Assembly: GCA_030407315.1 (NCBI GenBank) | Contig: JALQPE010002070.1 | Coordinates: 124,001 to 188,000, forward strand | Source of the DNA: Asparagopsis taxiformis | Taxonomy: Eukaryota; Rhodophyta; Florideophyceae; Bonnemaisoniales; Bonnemaisoniaceae | Direction: 5' to 3' | DNA: 64,000 nt | In this document: in pieces, positions 21,064-31,594 of the stretch | Numbering within the stretch: position 1 is the first letter of the stretch | Layout: the number at the start of each line of letters is the position of its first letter | Translations under genes and position numbers: made by a program | Notes under the pieces: model-generated | The model's database searches: none | Told to the model about the DNA's origin: nothing | The model's input: only the letters and a program-made list of their open reading frames with translations

Positions 21064-21405
21064 TTTGACAGACAACGACGGGTACGCACAAGGGTTGCAG
21101 CGGAACGTGATCGATCGACGGGATCAAACAGTCGACGAACATACGCAGTGGCGTGGCAAACTGTACTGTATGAATACACGTGTCCAGGTATAAAAATAGT
21201 CAAAACGTTATCAACAGTATGACAAGGGCTGGAAAATATTTTTGAAACAAGGCAACATAACTGAGCTGAGATATGCACCATTCGTATCGGGTCGTCCAGC
21301 TGCCGCTCGCCACAGTGATTTGATGCAAATCATCTCGCCACGTGCCCACCAATGATCGCAAATTGGCCGTCCACAATCGATAGCGCTTCTCGCACGCGCA
21401 CCATC
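21064..21405. promoter_or_regulatory. Divergent promoter of rubrerythrin-like gene and lumazine synthase, with two CACGTG sites
   Basis: A 342-base gap. Two CACGTG palindromes lie at 21177-21182 and 21339-21344. An in-frame ATG at 21352 would add 18 residues to the lumazine synthase. Use as bZIP or bHLH sites is inferred. Confidence 0.35.
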
Positions 21406-22029
21406 ATGGCCTTCCTGAGCGCACCGGTCTTCCCACGCGGCGCGCACAGCAATCCTAGCGCGCGATGCTTGTCACGCGTGTCTACGCGCGCGGCGCGCCG
21501 TCGCACGGTGCCGCGTTGTTCCGACATGGGCGTAGGCTTCCCGGCCAAACCGGCGGACGGCGCGTTACGAATAGGCGTGATTTCGACGCGATGGAACGCG
21601 CAATTAGTGCAGCCGTTGCTCGACGACGTCACTGAAACGCTCAAGGACAAGGATGTGACGCAGGATGACATTGTGCGCATGGATGTGCCCGGCGCTTTCG
21701 AGCTACCCATGGCCGCCAAACTGATGGGTACCACGCAGAAAGTCGACGCCGTCGTGTGTCTCGGCGTGCTCATCAAGGGTGATACGGACCACTACGAGTA
21801 CATTGCAGATGCTGTCGCTCATGGGCTCATGGACGTCCAGCTCGTGCTCAACATCCCCGTCGTTTTTGGCGTGCTCACGTGCCGCGACGCGGCGCAGGCT
21901 GAGGCTAGGAGCACAGGCGATAAGAGTCATGCGGCGGAATGGGCGCTGACCGCGCTGGAGATGGCGCAGTTGCGCAAGTCACAGATAGGCGGCGCGCCGG
22001 GTGGAAAAAAGTCAGTGGGCTTTTTCTAG
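21406..22029 (+). CDS. ribH: 6,7-dimethyl-8-ribityllumazine synthase, plastid-targeted
   Basis: Penultimate enzyme of riboflavin synthesis: it condenses 5-amino-6-ribitylamino-uracil with 3,4-dihydroxy-2-butanone 4-phosphate. The 207-residue protein starts with a transit-type leader (MAFLSAPVFPRGAHS..., about 45 residues). The core begins RIGVISTRWNAQLVQPLLDD and includes the substrate-binding VPGAFELPMAAK, VVCLGVLIKGDTDHYEYI (the family GxxIxGxTxHxxxI motif with the catalytic His) and LNIPVVFGVLTCRDAAQAEAR. Family core length is about 155 residues, which fits. The ATG at 21406 has a strong context (ATCATGGCC); an in-frame ATG at 21352 is possible. Intronless. It is transcribed away from the rubrerythrin-like gene. 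Confidence 0.95.
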   Translation: MAFLSAPVFPRGAHSNPSARCLSRVSTRAARRRTVPRCSDMGVGFPAKPADGALRIGVISTRWNAQLVQPLLDDVTETLKDKDVTQDDIVRMDVPGAFELPMAAKLMGTTQKVDAVVCLGVLIKGDTDHYEYIADAVAHGLMDVQLVLNIPVVFGVLTCRDAAQAEARSTGDKSHAAEWALTALEMAQLRKSQIGGAPGGKKSVGFF

Positions 22030-22903
22030 CATTAACTTTGGAATAAACATTATTTGTTGTTGCCTAAGGTTGGCGAGTAGCGGAAAGACGATAGCGTTAC
22101 ATGTGAGACAAACGATTACAGTAGTATGGTGCTGCGAGTAGCAGCCGTGTCGAGTAGAGTTGTGTCGCGTTGTGTCGCGTCGCGTCGCGCCACGCCTCGG
22201 TGCTATGCTCTCGAGATTGTAACGAGCTTGTGTTGGTGGACTCGAGCGTAGATTGGAGGAGGTAGATGCGAGCAGAGAGAGTCGGGTGATGTGTCACATG
22301 TGTGGAGACGAAACAAACTGCACGATATGACGGGTGCAATCGATGGATGTGCACCTCGATGCGGTGTGGTAGACGGCCACAACGGCACAGCACGACGGCA
22401 CGGCTTGCGTCAGTGCCGGGAGACGGTGGCGTGGCGTGGCAACAGAGCGCGCGCACGAGGCAATGATGCCACTAATGACGTAATTGTGACGTTGTTGTTG
22501 TATGCAATCGTAACGGCCAACTGGCGATTGCGCCAATTTACTACTTTTTCAAACTGTGTTGATTGGACGCAGCGTTGTCACTTGGAATCAAAGAGCAGCA
22601 AGTTTTACTCTGTTCGCTTTTCGGCTAAGGTACGGCAAGGGAGCAACGGAGCTTTGTCCAATATATACATGGTACAACAGGCACTAGTAGCGGCAGCACG
22701 TTGAGTACATAATCAGTAGGTAGGTAATGTAACCTAGTAAGGCAACAACAAAGGGTCTGTAGGCAATACACAGTTGGGGAAGAGCGGACGGGCGAGCGAG
22801 CGAGCGCATGCACGTACAGCTAGCCAGCCAGCCAGCCAGTCACGAGCGGAAATCGCGATGACAATGATGAGGTGAGCCGGTCATGCAGCGCACAAGTCGA
22901 TCA
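22030..22903. other. Convergent 3' flanks of lumazine synthase and bZIP gene
   Basis: About 870 bases. It contains TCGCG/TTGTG period-5 units (22161-22191), three GTGGC units (about 22426-22440) and an AGCC tetramer run (about 22821-22840). No supported gene. Confidence 0.35.
22161..22191. repeat. Period-5 TTGTG/TCGCG array
   Basis: Two 10-mers TTGTGTCGCG, then TCGCG units. Confidence 0.75.
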
Positions 22904-23932
22904 CTAGTAGGTGACCCTGCCGCGCATGTTTAGATGGTGCAGTGTCATCGGATGATTCTGTTGTGGCGGAGCCGGTCTAAAAGCGGATTCACGGGAGAGC
23001 TGATGACGCAATCGATTAATCTCCTGCTGAAAGTAGAGTTCCTTTTCATCCCACGCCTGCTTACTGGTATCGAGACGATACTGCAACGTAGCGTTACACT
23101 CGGTCAAATACTTGACCCTTTCCTCCAATTCCTTGATGTGTCTTTTCTTCCTCTCACGCGAAGCGGCGGCACTCTGACGGTTGCGCTCTGCGCGCATAGC
23201 GCGCTTATTATCCTGACTATCCTCACCGGCGTCCTTAATTTTGTCGGCATCAATGGCGGGAGCGGAGGCGCTCTTGTCGCTACTCCACGCCGGGACGGCT
23301 GGGGGGGCGGGGCGATGGCGCACATTGCGCAGGGGCTCGGAGGAGGAGGCGGTCTCAAAGGGGCGCTTCAATTGGGGGTGTTCGGCGGGCGGGAGCGGTT
23401 CGGACAGGGGCGGCACGTGGCGCGATACGCGCGGCTTGGTGCGTTTGGGCGCCGACGCGTCCGGGAGGGCGGCGGCGGGCGGCGGGGCGGGTGCGGAAGC
23501 AGAGGCGGAAGCGGCGGGCGAGCGCGACTGGTCCATTTCGGTCGAGATGGTCACGTCGGAGGGCGGGGAGGGCGGGATGGGTGCGTGCAGTGGTGTGAGA
23601 TGAGGGATTGGTGCGGAGAGCATTGGCGGCGGTGCGCGCATTCTCGATGCGTTGGATTGATGTGTGGGTGTGGGTGCGGCGGCCGGTGGTACCGATGCGG
23701 CTACCGGCGCCGATGTCGGTGGTGGTGGTGGCGTCGCGGTTGACGGCACTGACGTCGGGTCCGGCTTGGGGTTGGATGACGGGGCTGCTGCGACGGTAGC
23801 AGTTGGAGCGGCGGCGGTGGCGGCGGTAGCAGCGGCGGGTGGAGACGGCTGTGGAGTGTTGGTTGTGCTATGAGAGGTCGATGTCGCTGCGGCTGTTACA
23901 ATGTCAGCGAGGAAGGCGAGGGGGGCGTGCAT
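22904..23932 (-). CDS. bZIP transcription factor
   Basis: A 342-residue protein. The N-terminal 220 residues are low complexity (Ala/Pro/Ser/Thr-rich), like a transactivation region. The basic region is RAMRAERNRQSAAASRERKK, with the invariant N-x7-R core (NRQSAAASR), at about residues 240-262. The leucine zipper follows (LEERVKYLTECNATL, then continuing heptads to about residue 300). The family typically binds ACGT-core DNA as dimers; CACGTG sites occur in several promoters of this window, but a link is inference. The ATG at 23932 (MHAPLAF) is used. The frame stays open upstream for 262 codons through a repeat-rich stretch that I take as leader. Intronless. Confidence 0.88.
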   Translation of the reverse strand: MHAPLAFLADIVTAAATSTSHSTTNTPQPSPPAAATAATAAAPTATVAAAPSSNPKPDPTSVPSTATPPPPPTSAPVAASVPPAAAPTPTHQSNASRMRAPPPMLSAPIPHLTPLHAPIPPSPPSDVTISTEMDQSRSPAASASASAPAPPPAAALPDASAPKRTKPRVSRHVPPLSEPLPPAEHPQLKRPFETASSSEPLRNVRHRPAPPAVPAWSSDKSASAPAIDADKIKDAGEDSQDNKRAMRAERNRQSAAASRERKKRHIKELEERVKYLTECNATLQYRLDTSKQAWDEKELYFQQEINRLRHQLSRESAFRPAPPQQNHPMTLHHLNMRGRVTY

Positions 23933-24803
23933 GATGAATGTAGTGGGGAGGTTGTGCGGGGCTGGGCGGGGCGGGGTGGTCGATGGTGCGGCACGATTTG
24001 AATAAGAGGTTGAGAGCGGGCGGGTGTGGGGGTGATGGGGTAGTGGTATGTTGGCGCGGCGAGTGATGATGAATGCATGTGAAGAGTGGCTGGTGGTGTA
24101 CTGCACTGCATGGCACTGCATGGCATGGCATGGCCACGCAGTACGGTGCAGTGCGGTGCGGTGCAGTGCAGTGCAGTGCGGCCGCAAAGCAACGCAGAGC
24201 AGCGCAGCGCACAACGCAGCAGAGCGTGTGACAAAGCAAAAGACGGGACGGCACGGCGCGGCGGAGACGAGTGATGGCGTAGAAAAAAAGGAAAAAAACT
24301 TGGCAGTGAATCGCGTGGCAGCTGTAGCAAAAAATTTTGAAGAAAATAGCGGGGGGCACGTTAGTATGTGCTTTACCATAGTCACGGCGCGGGTGACACA
24401 CGGCGCAGTATGTGTTACCCGATTTTGATTGGATCTGCGTGCAAAGAATGGCGTGTATGTGCGGTATGATATGTTTGTTATTGCTCCACGATCGCAGCAT
24501 GCTGGAATGTGATGTTGGCACGTCATCAGTGTCACAAATGTAATGCGCGACATGTGTGCCGCAAGCAGCACGTCAGCAAATGCGAGTAGACAAACGTGGA
24601 ACCGTGTCACGCTCTCCCTTTGCGAGCCGCCTTTGCCACGCCATGCCACGCCACCGCACTGCTGCACTAAATCTATTTCAATCACGCACCGCCGCTTCAA
24701 GCGTACCCTCGACGCCATCCTTACGCACCACGTCGGCTCCCTGTCACACTCACACGTTTGTTCCTCCAGGGGTGCACTGTAAGCTCAGCCCAAACTTTTT
24801 ATT
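23933..24803. other. Upstream leader of the bZIP gene, repeat-rich
   Basis: About 870 bases between the desaturase stop and the bZIP start, both genes on the minus strand. It carries dense TGCAG/GGCAT pentamers (24101-24181), GACGG/CACGG units near 24242-24262 and GCCAC units near 24634-24656. Confidence 0.4.
24101..24181. repeat. Period-5 TGCAG/TGCGG/GGCAT array
   Basis: About 15 pentamers of changing consensus, upstream of the bZIP start. Similar units precede the cyclin. Confidence 0.8.
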
Positions 24804-25829
24804 TTACTGTGCAAAATCAGCAAGTGAAATGTTAGGATTCATCACAAAGTTTACCAATTCACAAATGCCGCGTCCACTGTACGCTGTCTCGTCCGGGTAC
24901 CACTTCTTGCCCGCAATGCGTCGCAGTTCCGGCAATTTGCTCCACGGAATCCGACTAAAGTCGTGATGCTCCACATGATAGCCCACATTGAGCGTCAATT
25001 TGTTCCCAATACCATAGTAAGAATAAGTAGTCGGACGCTCCTCACTCGTCCGCATCGATTGATCACCGTTGAAAATATGCCGCTGCACCTGCCGCGTGTT
25101 GGCCGGATGCAATCCCTGCGAATTCAAAAGAGACATGATCAAGAACACAAACGTGGACCGCGAATACACAAACGATCCAATACCAAACCCAATACACAAT
25201 ACCCAGTTAGCAATCAAAAACTTGTCCACATGAACCGGCAGTCGCATCATGGACCGCGCCGGAAGAATCACCATATTGAACATCAACCACAACGCCTTGC
25301 CCACACGACTGTTGCCCACCAATCGAATCTCATAATCCGTCGGCACATCCACATCCGCTTCATCATTGCCGAGCTCCAAATGGTGCTGAAAATGGTGCTG
25401 CCGAAATATCTCACTAATCGGCACAATCATCGCCACATTCGTCGCAATCGCCAACGCGCGATTATACGCGCTCTTCTTGAACACCAACATATGTGTCGCC
25501 TCGTGCATGAAGCACAGCACGCACGCGTTGACGTACGGACCCACGCACAATCCGAGACCGACCGCCACGCGGAACGAGTCGCGCGCCAACCATGCCAATG
25601 TCAATTGCACGATGATGCATGCGTAGCCGTAAAACTGCGTGCGCCATTCCACGCCGTACAACGCACGAATTTGCGGATGCTCGCGCAGAATCTTCTGTCG
25701 CCGCCGCGCGTGCAGCTCGAAATGGTGCTTGTGTGTGTGTCGCGGCGTCTTGGCTACGCCCGACGTCGATGCCGACACCGACGCTGACTCGTCCACCTCC
25801 ACGTTGCGCAGCACGCTTCCGTCGGGCAT
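24804..25829 (-). CDS. DES1: Sphingolipid delta-4 desaturase (DEGS/DES1 family)
   Basis: ER membrane di-iron enzyme that adds the 4,5-trans double bond to dihydroceramide. The 341-residue length matches the family (about 320-350). The three histidine boxes are MHEATHM, RQHHFQHH and GYHVEHHDFSRIPW, the last being the DES1 signature. Residues about 35-60 (HHFELHARRRQKILREHPQIRAL) match the N-terminal family block. Four membrane segments can be seen around the boxes, including CIIVQLTLAWLA and LIANWVLCIGFGIGSFVY. Start ATG at 25829. Intronless. A delta-4 desaturase/C4-hydroxylase dual activity cannot be excluded. Confidence 0.92.
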   Translation of the reverse strand: MPDGSVLRNVEVDESASVSASTSGVAKTPRHTHKHHFELHARRRQKILREHPQIRALYGVEWRTQFYGYACIIVQLTLAWLARDSFRVAVGLGLCVGPYVNACVLCFMHEATHMLVFKKSAYNRALAIATNVAMIVPISEIFRQHHFQHHLELGNDEADVDVPTDYEIRLVGNSRVGKALWLMFNMVILPARSMMRLPVHVDKFLIANWVLCIGFGIGSFVYSRSTFVFLIMSLLNSQGLHPANTRQVQRHIFNGDQSMRTSEERPTTYSYYGIGNKLTLNVGYHVEHHDFSRIPWSKLPELRRIAGKKWYPDETAYSGRGICELVNFVMNPNISLADFAQ

Positions 25830-27200
25830 GGTGCGATGCGTCGATCGGCTAGCGCGGACCTGTGCGGGGCGTTGAAGCGCGCGTGCAGAGGGGCGGGCGG
25901 GTGAATTGGCGCTCTAGTGGCGACGGGGACGCGGCGCGTGTGGTGGCAACGATGGAGCGGGCGCAATGGAGTGTGTGATGGCTGCTACGCGTTTTTTTTT
26001 TTCGTTTTCCGGATATGTAGCGAATCGACGAGGCCGATCGATTCAATACTGCGTGCCGTCCTGGCTACAATTGGTCGTGAGTGGGCTGCAAAGTGGTGGC
26101 CAGTCGAGGCGCGCTGTACCGGGTCGCGTCGCGTCGGGGCGGGCCGGGCCGTCCGGGCTGGAGTGGCCTACATTGAATGACAACTGGCCATCGAGAGAGA
26201 AATGAGAGCATTTATTCAATTTTCAACGGTGGTGGGGCCGATGAGCATTTCACTGACGTAACTTTGTTGTGTGTTGGGCCACGCCAGCGGTTGTGGTCCA
26301 ATTGGATTGCACTGGCCAGCGAGGATGCAAGGCTCGCGCGCGCGCGCACTTTGCTAACTAGATTGCATGTTGTTTGTAGCCGATGCGATGGGTGCGAATT
26401 GCGGCTTTCCTGCGGTCATCATAACCTGTTTGGCTATTGCAACACTCCGATTCTCGCGCTCGTCAATGTCGGCCTATCGGCCTTGTCCCAATTTCAATTA
26501 CATAATCATCGTCAACATGAGCGCGCGCCGCCGTCAGATCGCTCTGGCTGACCAATCATGTATGCCACCTTTTCAGATAGTGGCAATTTTCGTCAGACCA
26601 ATATGGAAAAGAAACAACAATACAGTACAGCAATGCCAAATTTTTTCCACCAAACACACCTCGCCACCGATGGGGCACTCCCGTCGCGCATACGCTGACA
26701 CTGTTTCAAATATTTCCACAAACAATTGAAAAATCGTATACGCACTGTAAACAGCTTGTTCATTGCAACATGACACGGTGCGCGCCCACTTTTTCCAATA
26801 TAAACATCGAGCAACTTTTCCTCCGCTTACCCATCACAGTGGGACACTGCCGCGTGTTCGGATCGGATCATTCAATAATCTGACGCCTTACATATGAAAA
26901 CACAGCAGCCGTCCAAACAACGCCAAGTGTTACACGCTCAAAATAAAGCACACGCATCCTCCGCACCGCTGTAACCTCGTCCTCGATGTTTCCATTTCAT
27001 GCTCTACTCGACAAACACCTCAAAAATAACTGCCACCCGACATCCGTGTCCACTCGACCGCATCGCGCCAACCCTCCAGCGCAGCAACCCGGTCATCACC
27101 AGCGTCCAACCGCACGCGCCTCATAAAAGCGCCCATACTGCATCTCACGCCTCCAATCCCCTCGCCGCCCCGCCCCGCACCGCCCCGCACCGCAACAATC
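25830..27200. other. 1.4-kb divergent intergenic region
   Basis: It contains TCGCG and GGGCC units (26122-26152), a CG run near 26335-26349, a T10 run near 25991, a TATA-like CAATATAAA near 26810 and a CCGCC/CCGCA array just before the next gene (27164-27196). No supported gene. Confidence 0.35.
27164..27196. repeat. Period-5 CCGCC/CCGCA array
   Basis: GC-rich pentamers immediately upstream of the ATG at 27201. Confidence 0.65.
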
Positions 27201-27683
27201 ATGTCGGACCGCGACGCGCAAACACTCGCCCCATTCCCCTCGCTCTACGGCGGATTCACCCGCTTCGACAAGCACACATCGCAGGCGCCAATGCCGCGCT
27301 ACATGCCGGACCTCGCAGCCGCCCAGCCGTCGCGTCGCATGTCCACGCGACTCCTCGCGCGTCCCGTGTCCATTCCGCGTCCGAAACGTGCACGCGTCGT
27401 CGACGACGCACCCCACGCGAAGAGACGCGCCAAAACATCCCCCGACACAGATGCAGACGCAAACGCAAACGCCGCCCCAGAGACGCCCACAGGCGCTCAG
27501 ACCAGATCGCGCGCACAGAATGCACGGCTGCAGTCAAAAACTTTTGAGCGTCGCCAGCCGTCGCGGCTGGACGCGTCGCAACACACTGCGGCTCCCGCGT
27601 CGAAGAGTCGACGTGCCAGACGTTTGCGACGCGCGCTGCCGCAGACAGCGCAGAGGGTTTCGTCGGATGAAGATTTTATGTAG
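27201..27683 (+). CDS. Small basic protein of unknown function
   Basis: A 160-residue frame. I do not recognise it. It is Arg/Ala/Thr/Ser-rich and mostly disordered, with several basic clusters (RPKRARVV, KRRAKTS, SRRARRLRRAL) that suit a nuclear location and an acidic end (SSDEDFM). The N-terminal FPSLYGGFTRFDKHTS is the only ordered-looking stretch. The ATG (CAATCATGTC) follows a GC-rich array. Arg codon use (CGN) resembles neighbours. Overlapping minus-strand frames are less convincing because they lack composition typical of proteins. It could be a chromatin or cell-cycle regulator, but nothing proves it. Confidence 0.4.
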   Translation: MSDRDAQTLAPFPSLYGGFTRFDKHTSQAPMPRYMPDLAAAQPSRRMSTRLLARPVSIPRPKRARVVDDAPHAKRRAKTSPDTDADANANAAPETPTGAQTRSRAQNARLQSKTFERRQPSRLDASQHTAAPASKSRRARRLRRALPQTAQRVSSDEDFM

Positions 27684-28165
27684 TTTGTATGGCAATGTTG
27701 TCGGTGTACTTGAGGCTTGTAAAATTGAAATTGATGCAGACTGTTGCACAAACATCGACTAACCCTTTCCAACGAGAGGTTGTGTGTACGGACCAGAACA
27801 AATCCGTTTGCTATGATAACAGAACCGCGATGCGTTTGAAAGGCCTTGTTACCGCTATGCCTGCTTTATGCGCACCGTGCGGCACCGCACCATTCCCCTA
27901 CTTTTCTGCCAAACTTGCAAAACTATTTTCAGAAACACCAAAAATATATAATTATGACCATCGCAAATGACTGAACACCCTTGTGGTAACATTAATTCCT
28001 GTGACACTCTACCAATCAAAATCTTATCCCCATCGGTTACATACTCATCACATCTTCAATATCACTTATGCTCCATATCTCTTCCCATTGATCTTCGTCT
28101 GTGCGAAAACCCAATTTAATCCTCGTACGCATCTGAAGCCAACCCAAAACATCTATTTATTCCAG
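27684..28165. other. Intergenic region before OST3/6
   Basis: About 480 bases. The OST3/6 frame is open from 27983, but the extra residues look like leader. The ATG follows TTTATTCCAG, which resembles a 3' splice site, so a 5'-UTR intron is possible. Confidence 0.3.
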
Positions 28166-29298
28166 ATGGCGTCATCTCTATTCACCGTCACGCTCGTGCT
28201 GTGCACCTCGCTCATCACAATCGCGAGCGTTCACGCACAGAGCGACAACGAGCGTCTGGATCGATTGCAAGAAGTGCAGCAATCCAAATCATCCAAATTG
28301 CTCACACTGAGCATTGAAACCTTCCGCAAGTACATCGAAGCGGCTCCTCGCTCCTATTCGATGTTTGTACTTTTCGTCGCCGAAGCAAACTACTGTCAGA
28401 TGTGCCAACCCATGCGCGCCCAATGGACAAATGTCGCCAGAGAATATGCCGCGTTATCGTCGAGACAGAAAGCATCCAAGCCAGTGTTCTTCGCAGAGCT
28501 CAAGATTTCCCCATCCGACCGCCAATTTCTCGAACAGTACCACATCGAACATGTGCCCATTCTATACTATTTCCCCGCCGGCAAATCTCGTCGATTCCCC
28601 GCCCCTCTGCTAGCGTCCTCGCCGGACAACTACAACGCCCAGCAGCTTGGGATTTCTGCCAATCAACTCAAAGATTTTGTGAATAAACGATGCGGATCGA
28701 AGATGAAGGTCATCAAGGGCGGCTATCAGATTCCGTTTGTTGAACCCGTCAAGGCTTGGATGCCCGTCATCTTGACATTTGTTGCGCTGTGTGCCGCAAT
28801 AGCAGTGTATTCTGGATTGTACAAGAACCCTATGATGTGGTATTCCCTTGTTGTTCTTGTGTACATATTCTCAGTGGGTGGTGGACACTATTCCTGGATT
28901 CACCAGTCTCCTTTGGCGGCCGTCAATCAGAACGGCTTCTATGAGTTTATTGCCGGTGGAGCGCGGTCACAGTTTGTCGCGGAGGGATTTTTCGTATCGG
29001 CAACATGCGTCGGTATTTCAGTTCTGGTTATTCTCATCCAGCAACTTCCAAAAGTCATTCCAGAAAAAAGCGTTCAAACTGGAGTAGGCTTATTGATGGT
29101 TGGCATGACAATTGTTCTTATTGTCGCCCTACTCAGTTTGTATACCATGGTAAGTTTTCTCACGCTACTCGCACCTGTTATTTCTACTGCATCGTGTTTC
29201 TGACTGGACCTCTCTGATTTCTTATCTCCTTTGCATGTGTTGTTAATGTATCCTTTCGGAAATAGAAAATGCCCGGCTACCTCACGTACAATCAGTGA
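28166..29298 (+). CDS. OST3: Oligosaccharyltransferase OST3/OST6 (MAGT1/TUSC3) subunit, 2 exons
   Basis: Thioredoxin-fold subunit of the ER N-glycosylation complex that forms mixed disulfides with substrates to improve site use. Exon 1 is 28166-29149 and exon 2 is 29266-29298. The intron (29150-29265, 116 nt) has donor GTAAGT. The 338-residue product has a cleavable signal peptide (MASSLFTVTLVLCTSL...HAQ) and a luminal thioredoxin-like domain with the CxxC at C77-Q-M-C80. Four membrane helices follow, with the conserved HYSWIH and GARSQFVAEG block. The tiny second exon supplies KMPGYLTYNQ, matching the family's final G-Y block, whereas read-through would end in unrelated residues. Confidence 0.9.
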
Positions 29299-29492
29299 AG
29301 TGCGGCACAGAAAATATTAAACCACTATTGAGGACGTGATTTGCTACTGTCTCGGTTACTAGCCCCTTAGACTTGCCGTCGACATTTTACCTCAAAACGA
29401 CTACTAGATCTGATCCGCGAAACTCGAGCAAGAAAACGGCACATGCAGTTTGTGTTTCGCAGCAATACCATTCGTTCTACGCCTGCCACACA

Positions 29493-31202
29493 TCACTTTT
29501 TCAGAGCTTTGCAAACAGCCAATGTGATAACAGATCCGACACAAGCAGCCACAAGCGCCGTCACAGCAGTGTTCTTGGTGATCACAGAGGACTTGATCGG
29601 CTCGCCGACCCATCCCAATGATTTTTGCACAGCATCCTCCCACCTATCAAGTCTTTGCTTGCGTTGTTCCGGCGACATAAGAGGCTGGAATTCTCTATCC
29701 AACGACCAAGACTTCCTAAACGCCTCTTCGGATTTGAACATGCCCACTTTCAGTCCCGCAGCAAACGCGGCACCCAACGCAGTTGTTTCGACATTCTTGG
29801 GACGCATGACATTCACATTGGAGAAATCCGACTGCATTTGCATGAGAAGGTTATTCACCGACGCGCCGCCATCTACTCTCAATGCTGTAAGAGGCTCTCC
29901 CATGTCCTCTGCAGCGGCGGTCAACACTTCATTCACCTTGTGCGCAATGCCCTCCAGCGTCGCTCTCGCAATATGCGCCTTTGTAGTAGCCTGTGTGAGA
30001 CCGACTAGTGCGCCGCGCGCGTCCTCTCTCCAGCGAGGAGCAAGGAATCCAGAAAAAGCTGGAACGAACCAAGTATCTTCTGTGTTTTCGACACTTGCAG
30101 CAAGCTCCTCCATTTCGCCTGCCGATTCGATGAGACCAATCTTCTTCAGCCATGACACAGCAGCACCTCCGATTGCCACGCTGCCCTCTAGCGAGTAGAC
30201 ACAGGCTTTGTCGCCAAACTTGTACGCGGGCGTCGTCAACAACTGATGCTTACTCGTCCTTCGTTCCAGACCGGTATTGACAATGAAGAAGCACCCCGTT
30301 CCATAGGTGTTCTTGCCTTCTCCGACTTTGAAAGCAGCCTGGCCGACGAGGGCGCTCTGCTGGTCACCAATCAAACCAGTGATGGGTTTACCCTTGAGGA
30401 CGGAGAGTTCAAGCGTGCCGAAATTTTCCGAACAAGAGCGAATGTCAGGCAAGATGTCACTCGTCACACCGATCATCGCCATCAATTCAGGATCCCATTG
30501 CAGTGTTTCAATGTTCATCAGCATTGTGCGACCGGCGTTAGTCACATCGGTGACATGCGATTTCTTTCCGGTGAGCGACCAGACAAGCCAGGTATCGATT
30601 GTACCGAAGAGGGCTGTGCGGTCATCAACGGCCTTTCTTACCTCGGGAACATTGTCCAATAGCCATCGAAGCTTCACGCCAGAAAAGTAGGTGGAGATGG
30701 GAAGACCGGAGATTTTCTGTACACGAGCGTTAGAATATTGACTGCGCAACATATCACATGTGTCCTTTGTTCTCGCGTCCTGCCATACGATGGCCTTGTG
30801 CAGCGGCTGGCCGGTTTCCTTGTCCCAAAGCAGCATCGTTTCACGTTGATTCGTGATACCCATAGCCTTTATTTCATCCTTATTGACTCCGTACATTTCA
30901 ATGGCCTTTGCGACGCACTGGTCTATGCATTTTATAGCGCACTGCAAAATTTCTGAGACGGGCGACAGAGACGATGAATGGGAAAGTCAGAGAATAGGCC
31001 GAGAGACATTGGCGGGCGCAATGGTCAATCGAGTGCACAGTGTCGTACCATTAGCATCGTGCTCGACCCAACTGGCGTGCGGGGTAAATTGTTCGTGGGT
31101 GAGTTGCTCGGAGCACACCGCAATACCCCGGTCGTCGAAGATGATGGCACGAGTCGATTGTGTACCCTGGTCGAGGGCGATGACGTAAGTCTTTTTGGAC
31201 AT
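29493..31202 (-). CDS. GK: Glycerol kinase with C-terminal hydrophobic tail, 2 exons
   Basis: FGGY-family enzyme that phosphorylates glycerol to glycerol 3-phosphate. Exon 1 is 31202-31049 and exon 2 is 30952-29493. The intron (30953-31048, 96 nt) has donor GTACGA. The 537-residue protein has the N-terminal phosphate loop ALDQGTQSTR and SWVEHDANEI joined across the intron. It continues with ITNQRETMLLWDK, WQDARTK and GLIGDQQSAL (FGGY signature region), then the C-terminal GEPLTALRVDGGASVNNLLMQ. The last 33 residues form a single hydrophobic helix (VTALVAACVGSVITLAV) flanked by Lys, an arrangement like tail-anchored glycerol kinases at the outer mitochondrial membrane. Localisation is inferred. 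Confidence 0.94.
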
Positions 31203-31594
31203 GTTTGCGATGGGAAAAGTGTGCGATTGTCGTGGATGGAGAGAAGAAGGGTAGTAAGAACGATCTACGATTTACGACTGTGCCGCACGAAATAACGATC
31301 TGGTGGACTATTACGTTCGAAAGGTGGCACGCCCCCTCTTCCGGCGCTGTTCTCGATCATGCATCTCAAATCGCTATCACTTTTTCAAATATCTCTTTGA
31401 CCGTTTTTAATAAATATCAACCAATCACAGACTATGTATCCCATCCCAACCAGATCATTCAACCAATGAAAATAGCGACCGTATGCTTCTCTAGCAACTG
31501 TCAGTAACATCTGCCCAAATCTCGATTCGCCTATCCGTCCATCAATCCATGCCGCCACCGACAGACAACACCATGCTTCGTCTCCTTTGTCACC
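31203..31594. other. Divergent promoter between glycerol kinase and four-helix membrane protein
   Basis: About 390 bases with CCAAT-type motifs (AACCAATCACA near 31420, CAACCAATGAAA near 31458). A short frame from 31549 overlaps the downstream gene in another frame and could be an upstream ORF. Confidence 0.3.

Noticed and set aside
22934..23743. 269-residue Gly/Arg-rich plus-strand frame over the bZIP gene
   Set aside because: Antisense shadow of the Ala/Pro-rich bZIP coding region.
23933..24718. N-terminal extension of the bZIP protein
   Set aside because: Translated repeats (Cys/His/Ala-rich) and no protein-like features; the ATG at 23932 is adequate.
24963..25787. 274-residue His/Arg-rich plus-strand frame over the desaturase
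   Set aside because: Antisense shadow; the opposite frame has all three histidine boxes of a desaturase.
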